Positions 24,831 through 34,439 of a stretch of 64,000 nucleotides of DNA are shown here, one piece after another. The notes under the pieces were generated by a model, which saw nothing but the letters and a program-made list of their open reading frames with translations, did not search any database and was not told the DNA's origin. Position numbers and translations under genes: made by a program. Within the stretch, counting starts at the first letter, position 1; every line of letters starts with the position of its first letter. The DNA is taken from contig JAIDUG010000007.1 of the NCBI GenBank assembly GCA_029060305.1, forward strand, positions 1-64,000, written 5' to 3'. The stretch is from Ruminococcus sp. Its GTDB lineage: Bacteria > Bacillota > Clostridia > Oscillospirales > Ruminococcaceae.

Positions 24831-25463
24831 ATGAACTATTTTACAATATCTGATATAACTGAATCATCTTTCATTGAAAAGCGTTCGGAATTTATTTGTC
24901 GCCTTGCTCCTGTGAAAACAAACGACGAAGCCGTTAATTTCGTAAACTCCGTCCGTGCCGTTCACCGCAAGGCGAAACACAACGTTTATGCATATATTCT
25001 CAGAAATGACAATATTTCCCGATATTCCGACGACGGAGAACCTCAGGGTACTGCCGGCGTGCCGGTGCTTGACGTTCTCCGGAAAAAAGGTCTCACGGAC
25101 GTATGTGCAGTTGTTACAAGGTATTTCGGGGGCATTCTTCTTGGTGGTGGCGGACTTGTACGTGCTTATTCCCACGCCGTATCACTTGCCTGTGAATCTG
25201 CTGATATTATGAATATGTGCCTTTGTCATCGCCTGAAAATCACTACCGACTATACCCTGTACGGAAAAATTTCATATATACTTCCAGAGTTCAGCACAAT
25301 TACTGTAAACTCCGGTTTCGGAAGTAATATCGTCCTTGAAATTCTTGTACTTACCGAAAAACTCAGTCCTATGATAAAAAAACTTACCGAAATAACAAAC
25401 GGTTCTGTTTCAATTGAGGATTGCGGAGAACTATATGAAGACTTCTCATCAGTTAAAATCTAA
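24831..25463 (+). CDS. yigZ: YigZ/IMPACT family protein
   Basis: A 210-aa conserved protein of the UPF0029/IMPACT family. The N-terminal domain carries EKRSEFICRLAPV, HNVYAYIL, the signature DDGEPQGTAG and GGILLGGGGLVRAY; the C-terminal domain is ferredoxin-like. Mammalian IMPACT regulates Gcn2, but the bacterial role is not established. It is the first gene of a run of small gaps continuing to dgt and dnaG. Confidence 0.9.
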   Translation: MNYFTISDITESSFIEKRSEFICRLAPVKTNDEAVNFVNSVRAVHRKAKHNVYAYILRNDNISRYSDDGEPQGTAGVPVLDVLRKKGLTDVCAVVTRYFGGILLGGGGLVRAYSHAVSLACESADIMNMCLCHRLKITTDYTLYGKISYILPEFSTITVNSGFGSNIVLEILVLTEKLSPMIKKLTEITNGSVSIEDCGELYEDFSSVKI

Positions 25464-25483
25464 AGCAAGGGGTGATATTATTT

Positions 25484-26479
25484 ATGACCTTACGTGAACA
25501 GACAGAAATGATTGAAAAAAATATCCTCAGTGATTACGCCTGCTCCGGCACTGATACTGAAATGACCTTACGCAGTCGCAATGAGGAAAAATGTCCTTAC
25601 CGCACGGAATTTCAGAGAGACAGAGACAGAATTTTACATTCAAAGGCTTTCCGCCGTCTCAAAAACAAAACTCAGGTTTTTCTTTCACCGGCAGGAGACC
25701 ACTACCGTACACGTCTTACTCATACACTCGAAGTTGCACAGATTGCAAGAACTATTTCCCGTTGTATGCGTCTCAATGAAGACCTCACAGAAACTATATC
25801 ACTCGGTCATGATTTGGGTCACTCTCCTTTCGGACATTGCGGTGAAGCTGTTCTGAATGAAATATGCCCCTACGGTTTCAAGCACTATCTTCAAAGTGTA
25901 AGGGTTGCTGAATCCATAGAAAAAGACGGAAAAGGTCTTAACCTGACTTTTGCAGTAAAAAACGGTATGGAATGTCATACCAACCGCACAGCTCTGACAA
26001 AAGAGGGCAATGTTATGCGTCTTGCCGATACTATCGCATATATCAACCACGATATTGACGATTCAATCCGTGCAGGACTTCTTTCTGAAAATGATTTGCC
26101 GAAAGAATGTACAGATATTTTAGGTAAAAGTAAATCCGAAAGGATAACCTCACTCGTTGCATCTGTAATCGCAAACGGTTATGATGTTATAGACTTTAAA
26201 CCTGAAATACGTTCAGCACACGATAAACTCAAAAACTTTATGTTTGAAAACATCTATACAAATCATTCTGCAAAAAATGAAAACAAAAAAGCAGAAATTA
26301 TTATACAAAGGCTTTACGCATATTTCAAGGAAAATACAGACAGACTTCCGCCGGAGTATAAAAAAATAATGGATATAACTGATTCAGACCGTGCCGTGTG
26401 TGATTATATTGCCGGAATGTCTGACCAGTATGCTATCGATTTATATATGGAAATATTTATCCCGAAATCGTGGAAGTAA
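25484..26479 (+). CDS. dgt: Deoxyguanosinetriphosphate triphosphohydrolase-like protein
   Basis: HD-domain dNTPase that cleaves dGTP or related dNTPs to nucleoside and triphosphate. The 331-aa protein has DRDRILHSKAFRRLKNKTQVF, RTRLTHTLEVAQIAR and the HD pair in GHDLGHSPFGH. ATG 25484 is used, since AAGGGGTG precedes it by 9 nt and the in-frame GTG at 25472 lies in the Shine-Dalgarno. The gene sits 15 bp before dnaG, as in many Clostridia. Confidence 0.9.
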   Translation: MTLREQTEMIEKNILSDYACSGTDTEMTLRSRNEEKCPYRTEFQRDRDRILHSKAFRRLKNKTQVFLSPAGDHYRTRLTHTLEVAQIARTISRCMRLNEDLTETISLGHDLGHSPFGHCGEAVLNEICPYGFKHYLQSVRVAESIEKDGKGLNLTFAVKNGMECHTNRTALTKEGNVMRLADTIAYINHDIDDSIRAGLLSENDLPKECTDILGKSKSERITSLVASVIANGYDVIDFKPEIRSAHDKLKNFMFENIYTNHSAKNENKKAEIIIQRLYAYFKENTDRLPPEYKKIMDITDSDRAVCDYIAGMSDQYAIDLYMEIFIPKSWK

Positions 26480-26494
26480 CGGAGGGTTATATAT

Positions 26495-28240
26495 ATGACC
26501 CGAAATGACGAATTTCTCGAAAAACTCTGCCGTGCCAATCCTATCGAAAGTGTAATAGGCTCTTATATCCCGATTCAGAAAAAAGGACGTAATTACTCAT
26601 GTTCATGTCCTTTTCATTCTGAAAAAACTCCCTCTTTTACAGTTTTTACAGATACTCAGAGCTTTTACTGTTTCGGCTGTGGTGCAGGCGGTGATGTGAT
26701 AACTTTCATAAAGAAAATCGAAAACCTCGAATTTCCGGAAGCTATTAAACTTCTTGCTCAGCGTTCCGGCATAGAAATGCCATCCTATTCGGGAAACTCG
26801 CAGAATGCACAAAGAAAAACACGCATATATGAAATGAATCGTCTTTCTGCAAACTTCTTTTATAAAAACCTGATAAGCAGTAACGACAAAGCCGGTCTCC
26901 AATATCTTATAGAAAGAAACATTTCGCCTCAGACTATAAAAAAATATGGTCTCGGTTACGCTCCTGACAGTTGGGACACCCTTGTCAACTTTCTGCACTC
27001 AAAAGGTTATCACGACGATGAAATTTCTGATGCGTGGCTCGGCGGTCGCTCCAAGAAGACCGGAAATATGTTTGATATGTTCAGAAAAAGAGTTATTTTT
27101 CCGATTATTGATTTACAAAAAAACGTCATAGGTTTCGGCGGACGTGTTCTTGACGACAGCAAGCCGAAATACCTCAACACCGCAAAAACCCCTGTCTTTG
27201 ACAAAGGCTCTCACCTGTTTTCACTGAATTTCGCAAAAAACTCAGGCAGTAAAAAAATAATACTCTGTGAGGGCTATATGGACGTTATCGCTCTGAATCA
27301 AGCAGGCTTTGAAAATGCCGTTGCTACCCTCGGAACAGCAATCACTCCTGAGCAGGCACGTGCAATAAGCCGTCACGCTGAAGAAGTTGTGATTGCATAC
27401 GACAGCGACGGTGCAGGACAGAAAGCCTCTCAGAAAGCAATAAACCAGTTTTCTGATGTCGGTCTCCGGACAACAGTTCTACATATGAACGGGGCGAAAG
27501 ACCCTGACGAATTTATAAAGAATTTCGGAAGAGAACGTTTCCGTATGTTACTTGACAAAACTTATGACGCAAATAACTTTATGCTTGACAAGTGTGAGCA
27601 GGGTCTTGACCCTACAAAAGAAGCCGATAAAGTTGAACTTCTGAAACGTCTTGTTTCAGTGCTTGCCGGTATAAAATCACCTATTGAACGTGATGTGTAT
27701 ATTTCCCGTACATCGCATAAATACGACATTTCAGTTGATGTACTGAAAAACCACATTGACGATATGATAAACAACTCCATAAAAAAGGAAAAGAAAAAAG
27801 AATGGCGTTCAATAAAATCCAATGTTATACCAGTAAACGACAATATAAATCCCGACTCAATAAAGAATATACAAAAAACACGTGCAGAGGAGAATATAAT
27901 ATATTTTCTGATGAGCAACCCCGAAGATTATCAGGAAATTATGAATAAAATTCCACCGGAAAATTTTGTAACTTCATTTAATCGAAAAGTATATGAGACG
28001 ATTCTGGACAAAATAAAGAACAGTGAAAAATTCTCACTCTCAATGCTTTCTGAAAACTTCACTCCCGAAGAAATGGGCAGGATTTCCGGAATATATGCTA
28101 ACAACCGTGATAAAGGAATCGACTGGCAAGTGATTTTAGACTGTGCAAACGTCCTGAAAGATTCCTTTTCTCTCTTAGAAGACGGCGAGATAAGTATTGA
28201 TAGTGTACAGAAACTTTTCGACCAAAAGGTAAATAAATAA
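26495..28240 (+). CDS. dnaG: DNA primase
   Basis: It synthesises RNA primers for replication. The 581-aa protein has an N-terminal CHC2 zinc finger (C38, H41, C59, C62), the RNA polymerase core domain, a TOPRIM domain with CEGYMDVI and AYDSDGAGQKA acidic residues, and a C-terminal DnaB-interaction helical region. The ATG follows CGGAGG. It is first of dnaG-[sigma-like]-rpoD; the sigma-like gene begins 3 bp after its stop. Confidence 0.96.
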   Translation: MTRNDEFLEKLCRANPIESVIGSYIPIQKKGRNYSCSCPFHSEKTPSFTVFTDTQSFYCFGCGAGGDVITFIKKIENLEFPEAIKLLAQRSGIEMPSYSGNSQNAQRKTRIYEMNRLSANFFYKNLISSNDKAGLQYLIERNISPQTIKKYGLGYAPDSWDTLVNFLHSKGYHDDEISDAWLGGRSKKTGNMFDMFRKRVIFPIIDLQKNVIGFGGRVLDDSKPKYLNTAKTPVFDKGSHLFSLNFAKNSGSKKIILCEGYMDVIALNQAGFENAVATLGTAITPEQARAISRHAEEVVIAYDSDGAGQKASQKAINQFSDVGLRTTVLHMNGAKDPDEFIKNFGRERFRMLLDKTYDANNFMLDKCEQGLDPTKEADKVELLKRLVSVLAGIKSPIERDVYISRTSHKYDISVDVLKNHIDDMINNSIKKEKKKEWRSIKSNVIPVNDNINPDSIKNIQKTRAEENIIYFLMSNPEDYQEIMNKIPPENFVTSFNRKVYETILDKIKNSEKFSLSMLSENFTPEEMGRISGIYANNRDKGIDWQVILDCANVLKDSFSLLEDGEISIDSVQKLFDQKVNK

Positions 28241-28243
28241 ACT

Positions 28244-29227
28244 ATGGAAAACAATAAAATCAGTCCTTATGTAAACTATGATATTGAAAAAATCCTCTTA
28301 TCTGAGGGTATAGAAATTGATAAACAAATAAAAATGTATCTTACAGAAATACAACGTGTACCGCTTCTTACTCCGGAAACGGAAAAAGCGTTCTTACAGA
28401 ACCTTGACGATAAAAAAACACGCTTTCAACTTGCTTTTGGTTATATGCGGTTTGTTGTTATGATTGCCACCGATTACATTAATAGTGATATGGAATTAAT
28501 GGACCTCATTCATAACGGAAATTTCGGTCTTATAAAAGCCACAGAAAGTTTTAACGATACAGAAAATATCAGTTTTGCGGAACACGCTGAAAACTATATC
28601 CGTAGTGAAATAAGCAACGCTGTTGAACATTATGAAAAACCTATAAGAATCCCTGTATTTACGTATGGTACTATTGAACGCTCATTAGACGAAAACAACA
28701 GTATCACTATAAAAAAACTGGCTGAAGTTCTGAAACATAATAAATTGGATATACGGCAGATTGATGCAATATATGGTTATTATAAAAAAGGCAGTGTAAA
28801 CATAATCTCCAGTGCCGACCCATATATAAATTATGATATTGAAAAAGTTCTTTCAGCAGAGGGCGTTGAAATCTGCAAAGATTTAAAAGAATATTTTACA
28901 GAAATAAAAAGGATTGTCCCATATCTTACTCCGGAAACGGAAAAACAGCTTTTACAGAATCTTGACGACAAAAAAACACGCACCAGACTTTCAGAAAGCT
29001 ATCTGCGTTTTGCAGTTATGATTGCAAAGGAATATATTGACGGTAAAAATGAACTGATTTATCTTATTGCAAGCGGAAATGAAGGTCTTCGAAAAGCTGT
29101 TGAAAGTTTCGACCGCACAAAAAATATGGATTTTTCAATACTGGCTGAATGGAGTATACGTCAGGAAATACTGAAAGGTATCAGACAGTTTGAAGAATAT
29201 AAAAAAATTCGGTTTCCCGAGAAATAA
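28244..29227 (+). CDS. Tandem sigma-70 region 1.2-2 protein without region 4
   Basis: A 327-aa protein built of two copies of the sigma-A N-terminal half. Copy 1 (about 9-186) follows rpoD regions 1.2 to 3: DIEKILLSEGIEID, YLTEIQRVPLL, a region 2.2-like DLIHNGNFGLIKATESF and RIPVF, then a short region 3. Copy 2 (about 196-327) covers 1.2 to 2.4: YFTEIKR, GNEGLRKAVESFD, KIRFP. No region 4 helix-turn-helix is present. The rpoD region 2.3 pair in TWWIRQ is NYIRS in copy 1 and WSIRQ in copy 2, so promoter melting residues are eroded while the core-binding region 2.2 looks better kept. It is coupled to dnaG (3-bp gap, AAAAGGT Shine-Dalgarno) and followed 73 bp later by rpoD. I know of no named family with this architecture. 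A core-polymerase-binding regulator is inferred. Confidence 0.8.
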   Translation: MENNKISPYVNYDIEKILLSEGIEIDKQIKMYLTEIQRVPLLTPETEKAFLQNLDDKKTRFQLAFGYMRFVVMIATDYINSDMELMDLIHNGNFGLIKATESFNDTENISFAEHAENYIRSEISNAVEHYEKPIRIPVFTYGTIERSLDENNSITIKKLAEVLKHNKLDIRQIDAIYGYYKKGSVNIISSADPYINYDIEKVLSAEGVEICKDLKEYFTEIKRIVPYLTPETEKQLLQNLDDKKTRTRLSESYLRFAVMIAKEYIDGKNELIYLIASGNEGLRKAVESFDRTKNMDFSILAEWSIRQEILKGIRQFEEYKKIRFPEK

Positions 29228-29300
29228 AGCTATTTCGTCCGGTTATCCGGCTTAACCTTATATATCAATTCCGGACTCACAAAAAACAGGAGGTATTTTT

Positions 29301-30383
29301 ATGGAAAACAAAAAAACTACCATTGACGCTCTTATGGAAAAGGGCAAAACCACAGGCAAACTTACAACAAAAGAAATTACTGATGCTCTTGAGGAACTGG
29401 ATTTCGACGTTGACCAGCTTAATACTTTCTATGATACCTGTGAACGTCTCAATATTGAAATAGTGGAAGATATGAACATGGATTCCGATATAAAAATCGG
29501 TATGGATTCCGCTATGACAGATGACCTCGAAATGGCACTTTCAACTGAGGGCATTGCCATTGACGACCCTGTTAAAATTTATCTCAAGGAAATAGGACGT
29601 GTTCCGCTCCTTACAACAGAAGAAGAAATAGAACTCGCTCAGCGTATGCAGAAAGGCGACCCTTACGCTAAAAAGAGACTTTCAGAAGCTAACCTCCGAC
29701 TTGTCGTTTCTATAGCTAAAAAATACGTCGGCAGAGGTATGCAGTTTCTTGACCTCATTCAAGAGGGTAACCTCGGACTTATAAAAGCCGTTGAAAAATT
29801 TGACTATACAAAAGGTTTCAAGTTTTCCACTTACGCTACATGGTGGATTCGTCAGGCAATCACACGTGCCATTGCCGACCAGGCAAGGACTATCAGAATA
29901 CCGGTTCACATGGTTGAGACTATCATGAAAGTCAAGAAAATCTCAAGCCAGTTGCTCCACGAAAACGGTCACGACCCGTCACCTGAAGAAATCGCTGAGA
30001 GACTTAATATGCCGGTAGATAAAGTACGTGAAATAATGCGTGTGGCACAAGACCCGATTTCCCTTGAAACTCCTATCGGTGAAGAAGAAGACAGTCATCT
30101 CGGTGAATTTATTCCCGATGAAGACGCTCCTGCTCCTGCTGAGGCTGCCTCACATACTCTTCTCAAAGAACAGCTCAACGAAGTACTCGCAACACTTACA
30201 GACCGTGAAGCAAAAGTCCTTAAACTCCGTTTCGGTCTTGACGACGGAAAGTCACGCACTCTTGAAGAAGTGGGACAGCGTTTTGACGTTACACGTGAAC
30301 GTATCAGACAGATTGAAGCAAAAGCACTCCGCAAACTCCGTCACCCAAGCAGAAGCAAAAAAGTCAAGGATTTCCTTGACTGA
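29301..30383 (+). CDS. rpoD: RNA polymerase primary sigma factor
   Basis: The housekeeping sigma-A. The 360-aa protein has a short region 1.1 (about 1-75), region 1.2 ([16 protein letters not shown]), region 2 with [18 protein letters not shown] (core binding) and [15 protein letters not shown] (-10 melting), region 3, and region 4 ending [18 protein letters not shown] (-35 recognition). AGGAGGT precedes the ATG. Strong terminator downstream. The preceding gene is a derived partial duplicate of its N-terminal half. Confidence 0.98.
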   Translation: MENKKTTIDALMEKGKTTGKLTTKEITDALEELDFDVDQLNTFYDTCERLNIEIVEDMNMDSDIKIGMDSAMTDDLEMALSTEGIAIDDPVKIYLKEIGRVPLLTTEEEIELAQRMQKGDPYAKKRLSEANLRLVVSIAKKYVGRGMQFLDLIQEGNLGLIKAVEKFDYTKGFKFSTYATWWIRQAITRAIADQARTIRIPVHMVETIMKVKKISSQLLHENGHDPSPEEIAERLNMPVDKVREIMRVAQDPISLETPIGEEEDSHLGEFIPDEDAPAPAEAASHTLLKEQLNEVLATLTDREAKVLKLRFGLDDGKSRTLEEVGQRFDVTRERIRQIEAKALRKLRHPSRSKKVKDFLD

Positions 30384-30399
30384 TAATCTACATAAACTC

Positions 30400-30426
30400 A
30401 GCCGTTCCGTAACGGGACGGCTTTTT
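30400..30426 (+). terminator. Intrinsic terminator after rpoD
   Basis: AGCCGTTCC pairs with GGGACGGCT (one G-T) around a 5-nt loop, then TTTTATTTT. Confidence 0.87.
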
Positions 30427-30473
30427 ATTTTGTCTGATAAAAAATCCGTTTTTGTTTCCTTTCTCATTTATTA

Positions 30474-30502
30474 TTGACTTTTGGTAAATTATGATGTATA
30501 AT
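30474..30502 (+). promoter_or_regulatory. Promoter of the EAL-repeat gene
   Basis: TTGACT (30474-30479), 17-nt spacer, TATAAT (30497-30502). Confidence 0.78.
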
Positions 30503-30530
30503 AAAAAAAAATCGTCTGTCAATACGGTTA

Positions 30531-30571
30531 TCTGCATACCGCAAATGCAGACATTGCTATTCTTCAGCAAT
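30531..30571 (+). promoter_or_regulatory. Tandem hairpins in the EAL-gene leader
   Basis: Two hairpins are separated by a single base: TCTGCAT/ATGCAGA (30531-30551) and ATTGCT/AGCAAT (30553-30571), each with a 7-nt loop. A6 and a G-rich Shine-Dalgarno follow before the ATG at 30589. The paired-hairpin layout recalls ANTAR-target RNAs, but the loops are 7 nt and do not fit the A1/G4 hexaloop rule. Confidence 0.4.
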
Positions 30572-30588
30572 AAAAAAGGGGGGAAATT

Positions 30589-33321
30589 ATGAGTATCTTT
30601 AATTTTGAAACAAATCCGCCGTCACTCAGCAATGACTGGCTTATATTTCAGGAATTTGTGGGAAATATAGGTGCATTTACATATATAGCAAAAGCAAAAG
30701 TAGCCTGTCTGGATAAAGTAGCCTGCGATATGCTGATGTGCCGTAAGGAAAAACTAAACGAATTTGAGTTTTTTAATCTGCTTGAAACGATTTCAAAGAA
30801 TCCCGTAGAAAATCAGAAACATATATATAGCTTTACTGCCGGAAAACGTACAAGATATATAAAAATGAATATTTATGAAAACAGCGACGAATGGTTGGGA
30901 TTTGTACAGGACGTAACACGACAGATTGAAGAAACTCTCAGAAAAAATGAAAACACGGAATTTGACCCTATAAGCCGATTACCTTCCTATATGTCATTTT
31001 CACAGAAAATCAAAAAAATCATGGCAGAAAACAATCAATGTTTCTTAGCTGCCGTGTATATTAATGGTATCGAAAAATTAGGGTCTTTCCTGACTATCGA
31101 CAATACAAACAACTGCATAACTTCCGTTGCAGAAACCATTAACAGTTTCTCAAATCAGAATATAATTATCGGCTCACGTTCAGACTATGAAATATACGCT
31201 TTTTTCTACGATTGCGACAAGATGACAGTCTGCAATATTCTCAACAGTATGGACGAGGCAGTAAGAAACTGCACACTTACAGATGATTTCGGTGAAATAA
31301 TAGATATTTCCGACAGAAGCAGTCTCAGTCTTTCAATAGGCTGTGTTTCGTATCCGGAAGAAGCTACCGATTTCAACACCCTTGTGAATTATTCTGAATT
31401 TGCGTTATATGAGGCACGTTTTGCAAGACGACCTGTTATAAACTGGTTTTCTGAAGAAAGCTATGTCCGTGAAGAAGATTCGTACAGAAATGCTCAGATT
31501 TTTCTGAATATAATCCGTAACAATCTTATAACATTCTATCTCCAGCCGATTGTTGATACTCACACCGGAGATATTTTCGCTTATGAAGCTCTTATGCGTA
31601 CTACCGGCGAAAACCGTATGTCACCGAAACAGATTCTCCGCATTGCAAATGAACAGAATTTACTTTACTCAGTGGAAAAAATGACTTTATTCAATACCCT
31701 GCGACTTATCAGCAAAAACAGAAAAGTCTTTCAGAAACGCAAGTTATTCATAAACTGCATACCGTCGCACATTCTGACAGATGACGATTTCAACGAGCTT
31801 TACCTGAATTATGGAAAACTGCTTGAAAAAACGGTAATTGAAATTGTGGAAGAAAGTTCAGCGACCCGAAAAAATATTCAGAAACTGAAACAACGTTGTG
31901 ATTTTATCAACGCACAGCTTGCTATTGACGATTACGGAGCAGGCTATTCAAACAGTTCAAACCTTTTGAAATACGCTCCCGACTACATAAAGATAGACCA
32001 TTCACTTATCAGCGACATTCACAACGACCTGAAAAAACAACAGCTTGTCACGCAGATTATAGAATTTTGTCACGACAATAAACTCAAATCAATTGCAGAG
32101 TGTGTGGAAACTTTACAGGAACTTAAAACAGTCATAAGACTGGGAGTAGACTTTGTACAGGGAAACTACCTTGCAAAACCCCGACCGGCATTTCTGAAAG
32201 ATATTCCGGAAGACATAAGGAGCGAAATTATAAACACAAACCTTGAAACACGTCCGGACGGTGCAAAGAAAATCTACAACGCTCAGAACGATACTGAAAT
32301 AGATTTGCTGAAACTCGCACTCGAAAAATACACTGATATACATATTTCGCAAAGCAGGCTGACTATAATCGGTGACCCTGAAAAACAGATAAAAATGAAT
32401 ATTTTTGTAATGGATAATCATAGTTGTGACCTTACACTGAAAAACGTCAATATTATCAGCGGTAACAGTAAGCCTACTATATCTGTAGGAAAATACGCAA
32501 GACTTTCACTCAATATCGTCAAAAACAATAAAATCGGCTATTCCGGAATATACGTCCCTATGGGTTCGCAGTTTGAACTGACCGGCAAGGGAAATTTAAT
32601 AATTGACTGTCAGGCTCCTGAAGGTATCGGAATCGGAAACGATTACGACCACAGCTACGGCGATATAAAAATAGATATATCCGGTTCACTCGAAATAACT
32701 TCAAACGGTCTTCAGACAATGTGCATAGGCGGAGGTTTCAATGGTGACGATTCAGAAATAGACCTCATTTCCGGACAAATCAAAATCTGTATGCACACAC
32801 ACAACGGTCTCGCTGTCGGAAGTTTCAACGGTGATTCTGTCGTCAATATCTCAGAAAAGTGCAATCTTGACATCACCTGCTCCGGAATACGTATTGCCGG
32901 TATAGGAAGTTTTCGTGGTATAACCGCCGTCACGACTTCCGCTGATATAAATATTTACTGTACAGGTGCACAGGCTGTCGGAATAGGTACTCTTGAGGAC
33001 GGTGACGGAAGCGTTATAATAGAAAACGGAAATATTTCAATGAAAATGCGTTCCGCAAATCATTCCTGTATAGGAGCGGTTCAGGGAAATGTCAACACCC
33101 ACATTGAAAACGCTGTAATCTCCATTGATTCGGAGGGCGATGAGGTGACAGGAATAGGTATGGTGCAAGGCTCAGGAAAAGTATATATTTCCGGTTCTGA
33201 CGTGAAAATGAAAATTCTCGCCGGAAATCCAAATGATATAGGCACTGACAGCGATTTGGAAATTATTAACTCAACAGTTGATTCGCTCGTCAACAACAAG
33301 CGGATTAATCATAAATCTTAA
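30589..33321 (+). CDS. EAL phosphodiesterase fused to a C-terminal beta-helix-like repeat domain
   Basis: A 910-aa protein without signal peptide or clear membrane helices. Residues 1-115 are PAS-like, 120-290 a degenerate GGDEF-fold (the signature is replaced around 196-201 by SRSDYE), and 300-540 an EAL domain. The EAL domain keeps E333-A-L, FINCIPS, EIVEE, IDDYGAGYSNSS, YIKID and QGNYLAKP, so c-di-GMP hydrolysis is likely. Residues 580-905 are repeats of about 20-25 residues with recurring G-I-G, beta-strand and Asn turns (for example GIGIGND, CIGGGF, GIGSF, GIGTL, CIGAV, GIGMV), consistent with a right-handed beta-helix. This C-terminal domain resembles extracellular carbohydrate-binding repeats, yet the enzyme must be cytoplasmic; its ligand is unknown. 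ychF follows after 23 bp. Confidence 0.82.
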   Translation: MSIFNFETNPPSLSNDWLIFQEFVGNIGAFTYIAKAKVACLDKVACDMLMCRKEKLNEFEFFNLLETISKNPVENQKHIYSFTAGKRTRYIKMNIYENSDEWLGFVQDVTRQIEETLRKNENTEFDPISRLPSYMSFSQKIKKIMAENNQCFLAAVYINGIEKLGSFLTIDNTNNCITSVAETINSFSNQNIIIGSRSDYEIYAFFYDCDKMTVCNILNSMDEAVRNCTLTDDFGEIIDISDRSSLSLSIGCVSYPEEATDFNTLVNYSEFALYEARFARRPVINWFSEESYVREEDSYRNAQIFLNIIRNNLITFYLQPIVDTHTGDIFAYEALMRTTGENRMSPKQILRIANEQNLLYSVEKMTLFNTLRLISKNRKVFQKRKLFINCIPSHILTDDDFNELYLNYGKLLEKTVIEIVEESSATRKNIQKLKQRCDFINAQLAIDDYGAGYSNSSNLLKYAPDYIKIDHSLISDIHNDLKKQQLVTQIIEFCHDNKLKSIAECVETLQELKTVIRLGVDFVQGNYLAKPRPAFLKDIPEDIRSEIINTNLETRPDGAKKIYNAQNDTEIDLLKLALEKYTDIHISQSRLTIIGDPEKQIKMNIFVMDNHSCDLTLKNVNIISGNSKPTISVGKYARLSLNIVKNNKIGYSGIYVPMGSQFELTGKGNLIIDCQAPEGIGIGNDYDHSYGDIKIDISGSLEITSNGLQTMCIGGGFNGDDSEIDLISGQIKICMHTHNGLAVGSFNGDSVVNISEKCNLDITCSGIRIAGIGSFRGITAVTTSADINIYCTGAQAVGIGTLEDGDGSVIIENGNISMKMRSANHSCIGAVQGNVNTHIENAVISIDSEGDEVTGIGMVQGSGKVYISGSDVKMKILAGNPNDIGTDSDLEIINSTVDSLVNNKRINHKS

Positions 33322-33344
33322 ACCGAAAGGACTTTTGAAAAAAT

Positions 33345-34439
33345 ATGAAACTTGGTATGGTTGGACTGCCTAATGTAGGCAAAAGTACACTCTTTAACGC
33401 TCTCACAAATGCGGGTGCTGAATCTGCAAACTATCCGTTCTGCACAATCGACAAAAACGTCGGTATAGTGTCAGTACCTGATGAACGTCTCGACAAACTC
33501 GCTGAAATGTATGACCCCGATAAATTCACACCTGCTACCCTCGAATTTGTGGATATTGCAGGACTTGTAAAAGGAGCTTCAAAGGGTGAGGGACTCGGAA
33601 ACAAATTCCTCGCTGATATTCGTGAAGTAGACGCTATCGTACACGTTGTAAGGTGCTTTGAAGACCCTAATATTATTCACGTTGACGGAAGTATAAATCC
33701 GCTCCGTGACATAGAAACAATAAACCTTGAACTTATCTTCTCGGATATAGAAATGGTTGACAGACGTATTGACAGGGCAAAAAAAGCTGTAAAAGGCGAC
33801 AAGAAATATCTCGCTGAAATAGACTTCCTTGAACGTCTCAAGGAACACCTTGAAAACGGAAAATCGGCAAGAGGATTTGACTTCACCGATGACGAAAGGG
33901 AAATGATAAAATCAACTCCCCTGCTTTCCGCAAAACCTGTCATATACGCTTCAAACCTCAGCGAAGACGATTTTATAAATAATATTGAATCAAACGAAAA
34001 CTACAAAAAAGTGTGCGAACTTGCTGAATCGGAACATTCGGCAGTACTTCCAATATGTGCACAGACGGAAGCGGAAATTTCCGATATGACAGACGAAGAA
34101 AAGAAAGAGTTTCTTGCTGAACTGGGACTGGAAGTTTCAGGACTTAACAGAATAATCAAAGAGGGTTACGCACTTCTCGGACTTATTTCATTCCTCACAG
34201 CCGGTAAACAGGAAGTACGTGCGTGGACTATCACAAAAGGTACAAAAGCACCTCAGGCAGCCGGAAAAATCCACACAGACTTTGAAAAGGGATTTATACG
34301 TGCAGAAATAGTATCTTTCGACGACCTTATGAAATGCGGTACTATGGCAGTCGCTAAGGAAAAAGGTCTTGTACGTCTCGAGGGTAAAGAGTACGTTATG
34401 CAGGACGGCGATATAGTTGTATTCAGGTTCAATGTATGA
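33345..34439 (+). CDS. ychF: Ribosome-associated ATPase YchF (OLA1 family)
   Basis: An OBG-family P-loop NTPase that prefers ATP and binds ribosomes. The 364-aa protein has GLPNVGKSTLFNALT (P-loop), DIAGLVKGASKGEGLGN (G3), a variant G4 and the C-terminal TGS domain ending in the family motif DGDIVVFRFNV. It overlaps the next gene by 4 bp. Confidence 0.96.
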   Translation: MKLGMVGLPNVGKSTLFNALTNAGAESANYPFCTIDKNVGIVSVPDERLDKLAEMYDPDKFTPATLEFVDIAGLVKGASKGEGLGNKFLADIREVDAIVHVVRCFEDPNIIHVDGSINPLRDIETINLELIFSDIEMVDRRIDRAKKAVKGDKKYLAEIDFLERLKEHLENGKSARGFDFTDDEREMIKSTPLLSAKPVIYASNLSEDDFINNIESNENYKKVCELAESEHSAVLPICAQTEAEISDMTDEEKKEFLAELGLEVSGLNRIIKEGYALLGLISFLTAGKQEVRAWTITKGTKAPQAAGKIHTDFEKGFIRAEIVSFDDLMKCGTMAVAKEKGLVRLEGKEYVMQDGDIVVFRFNV

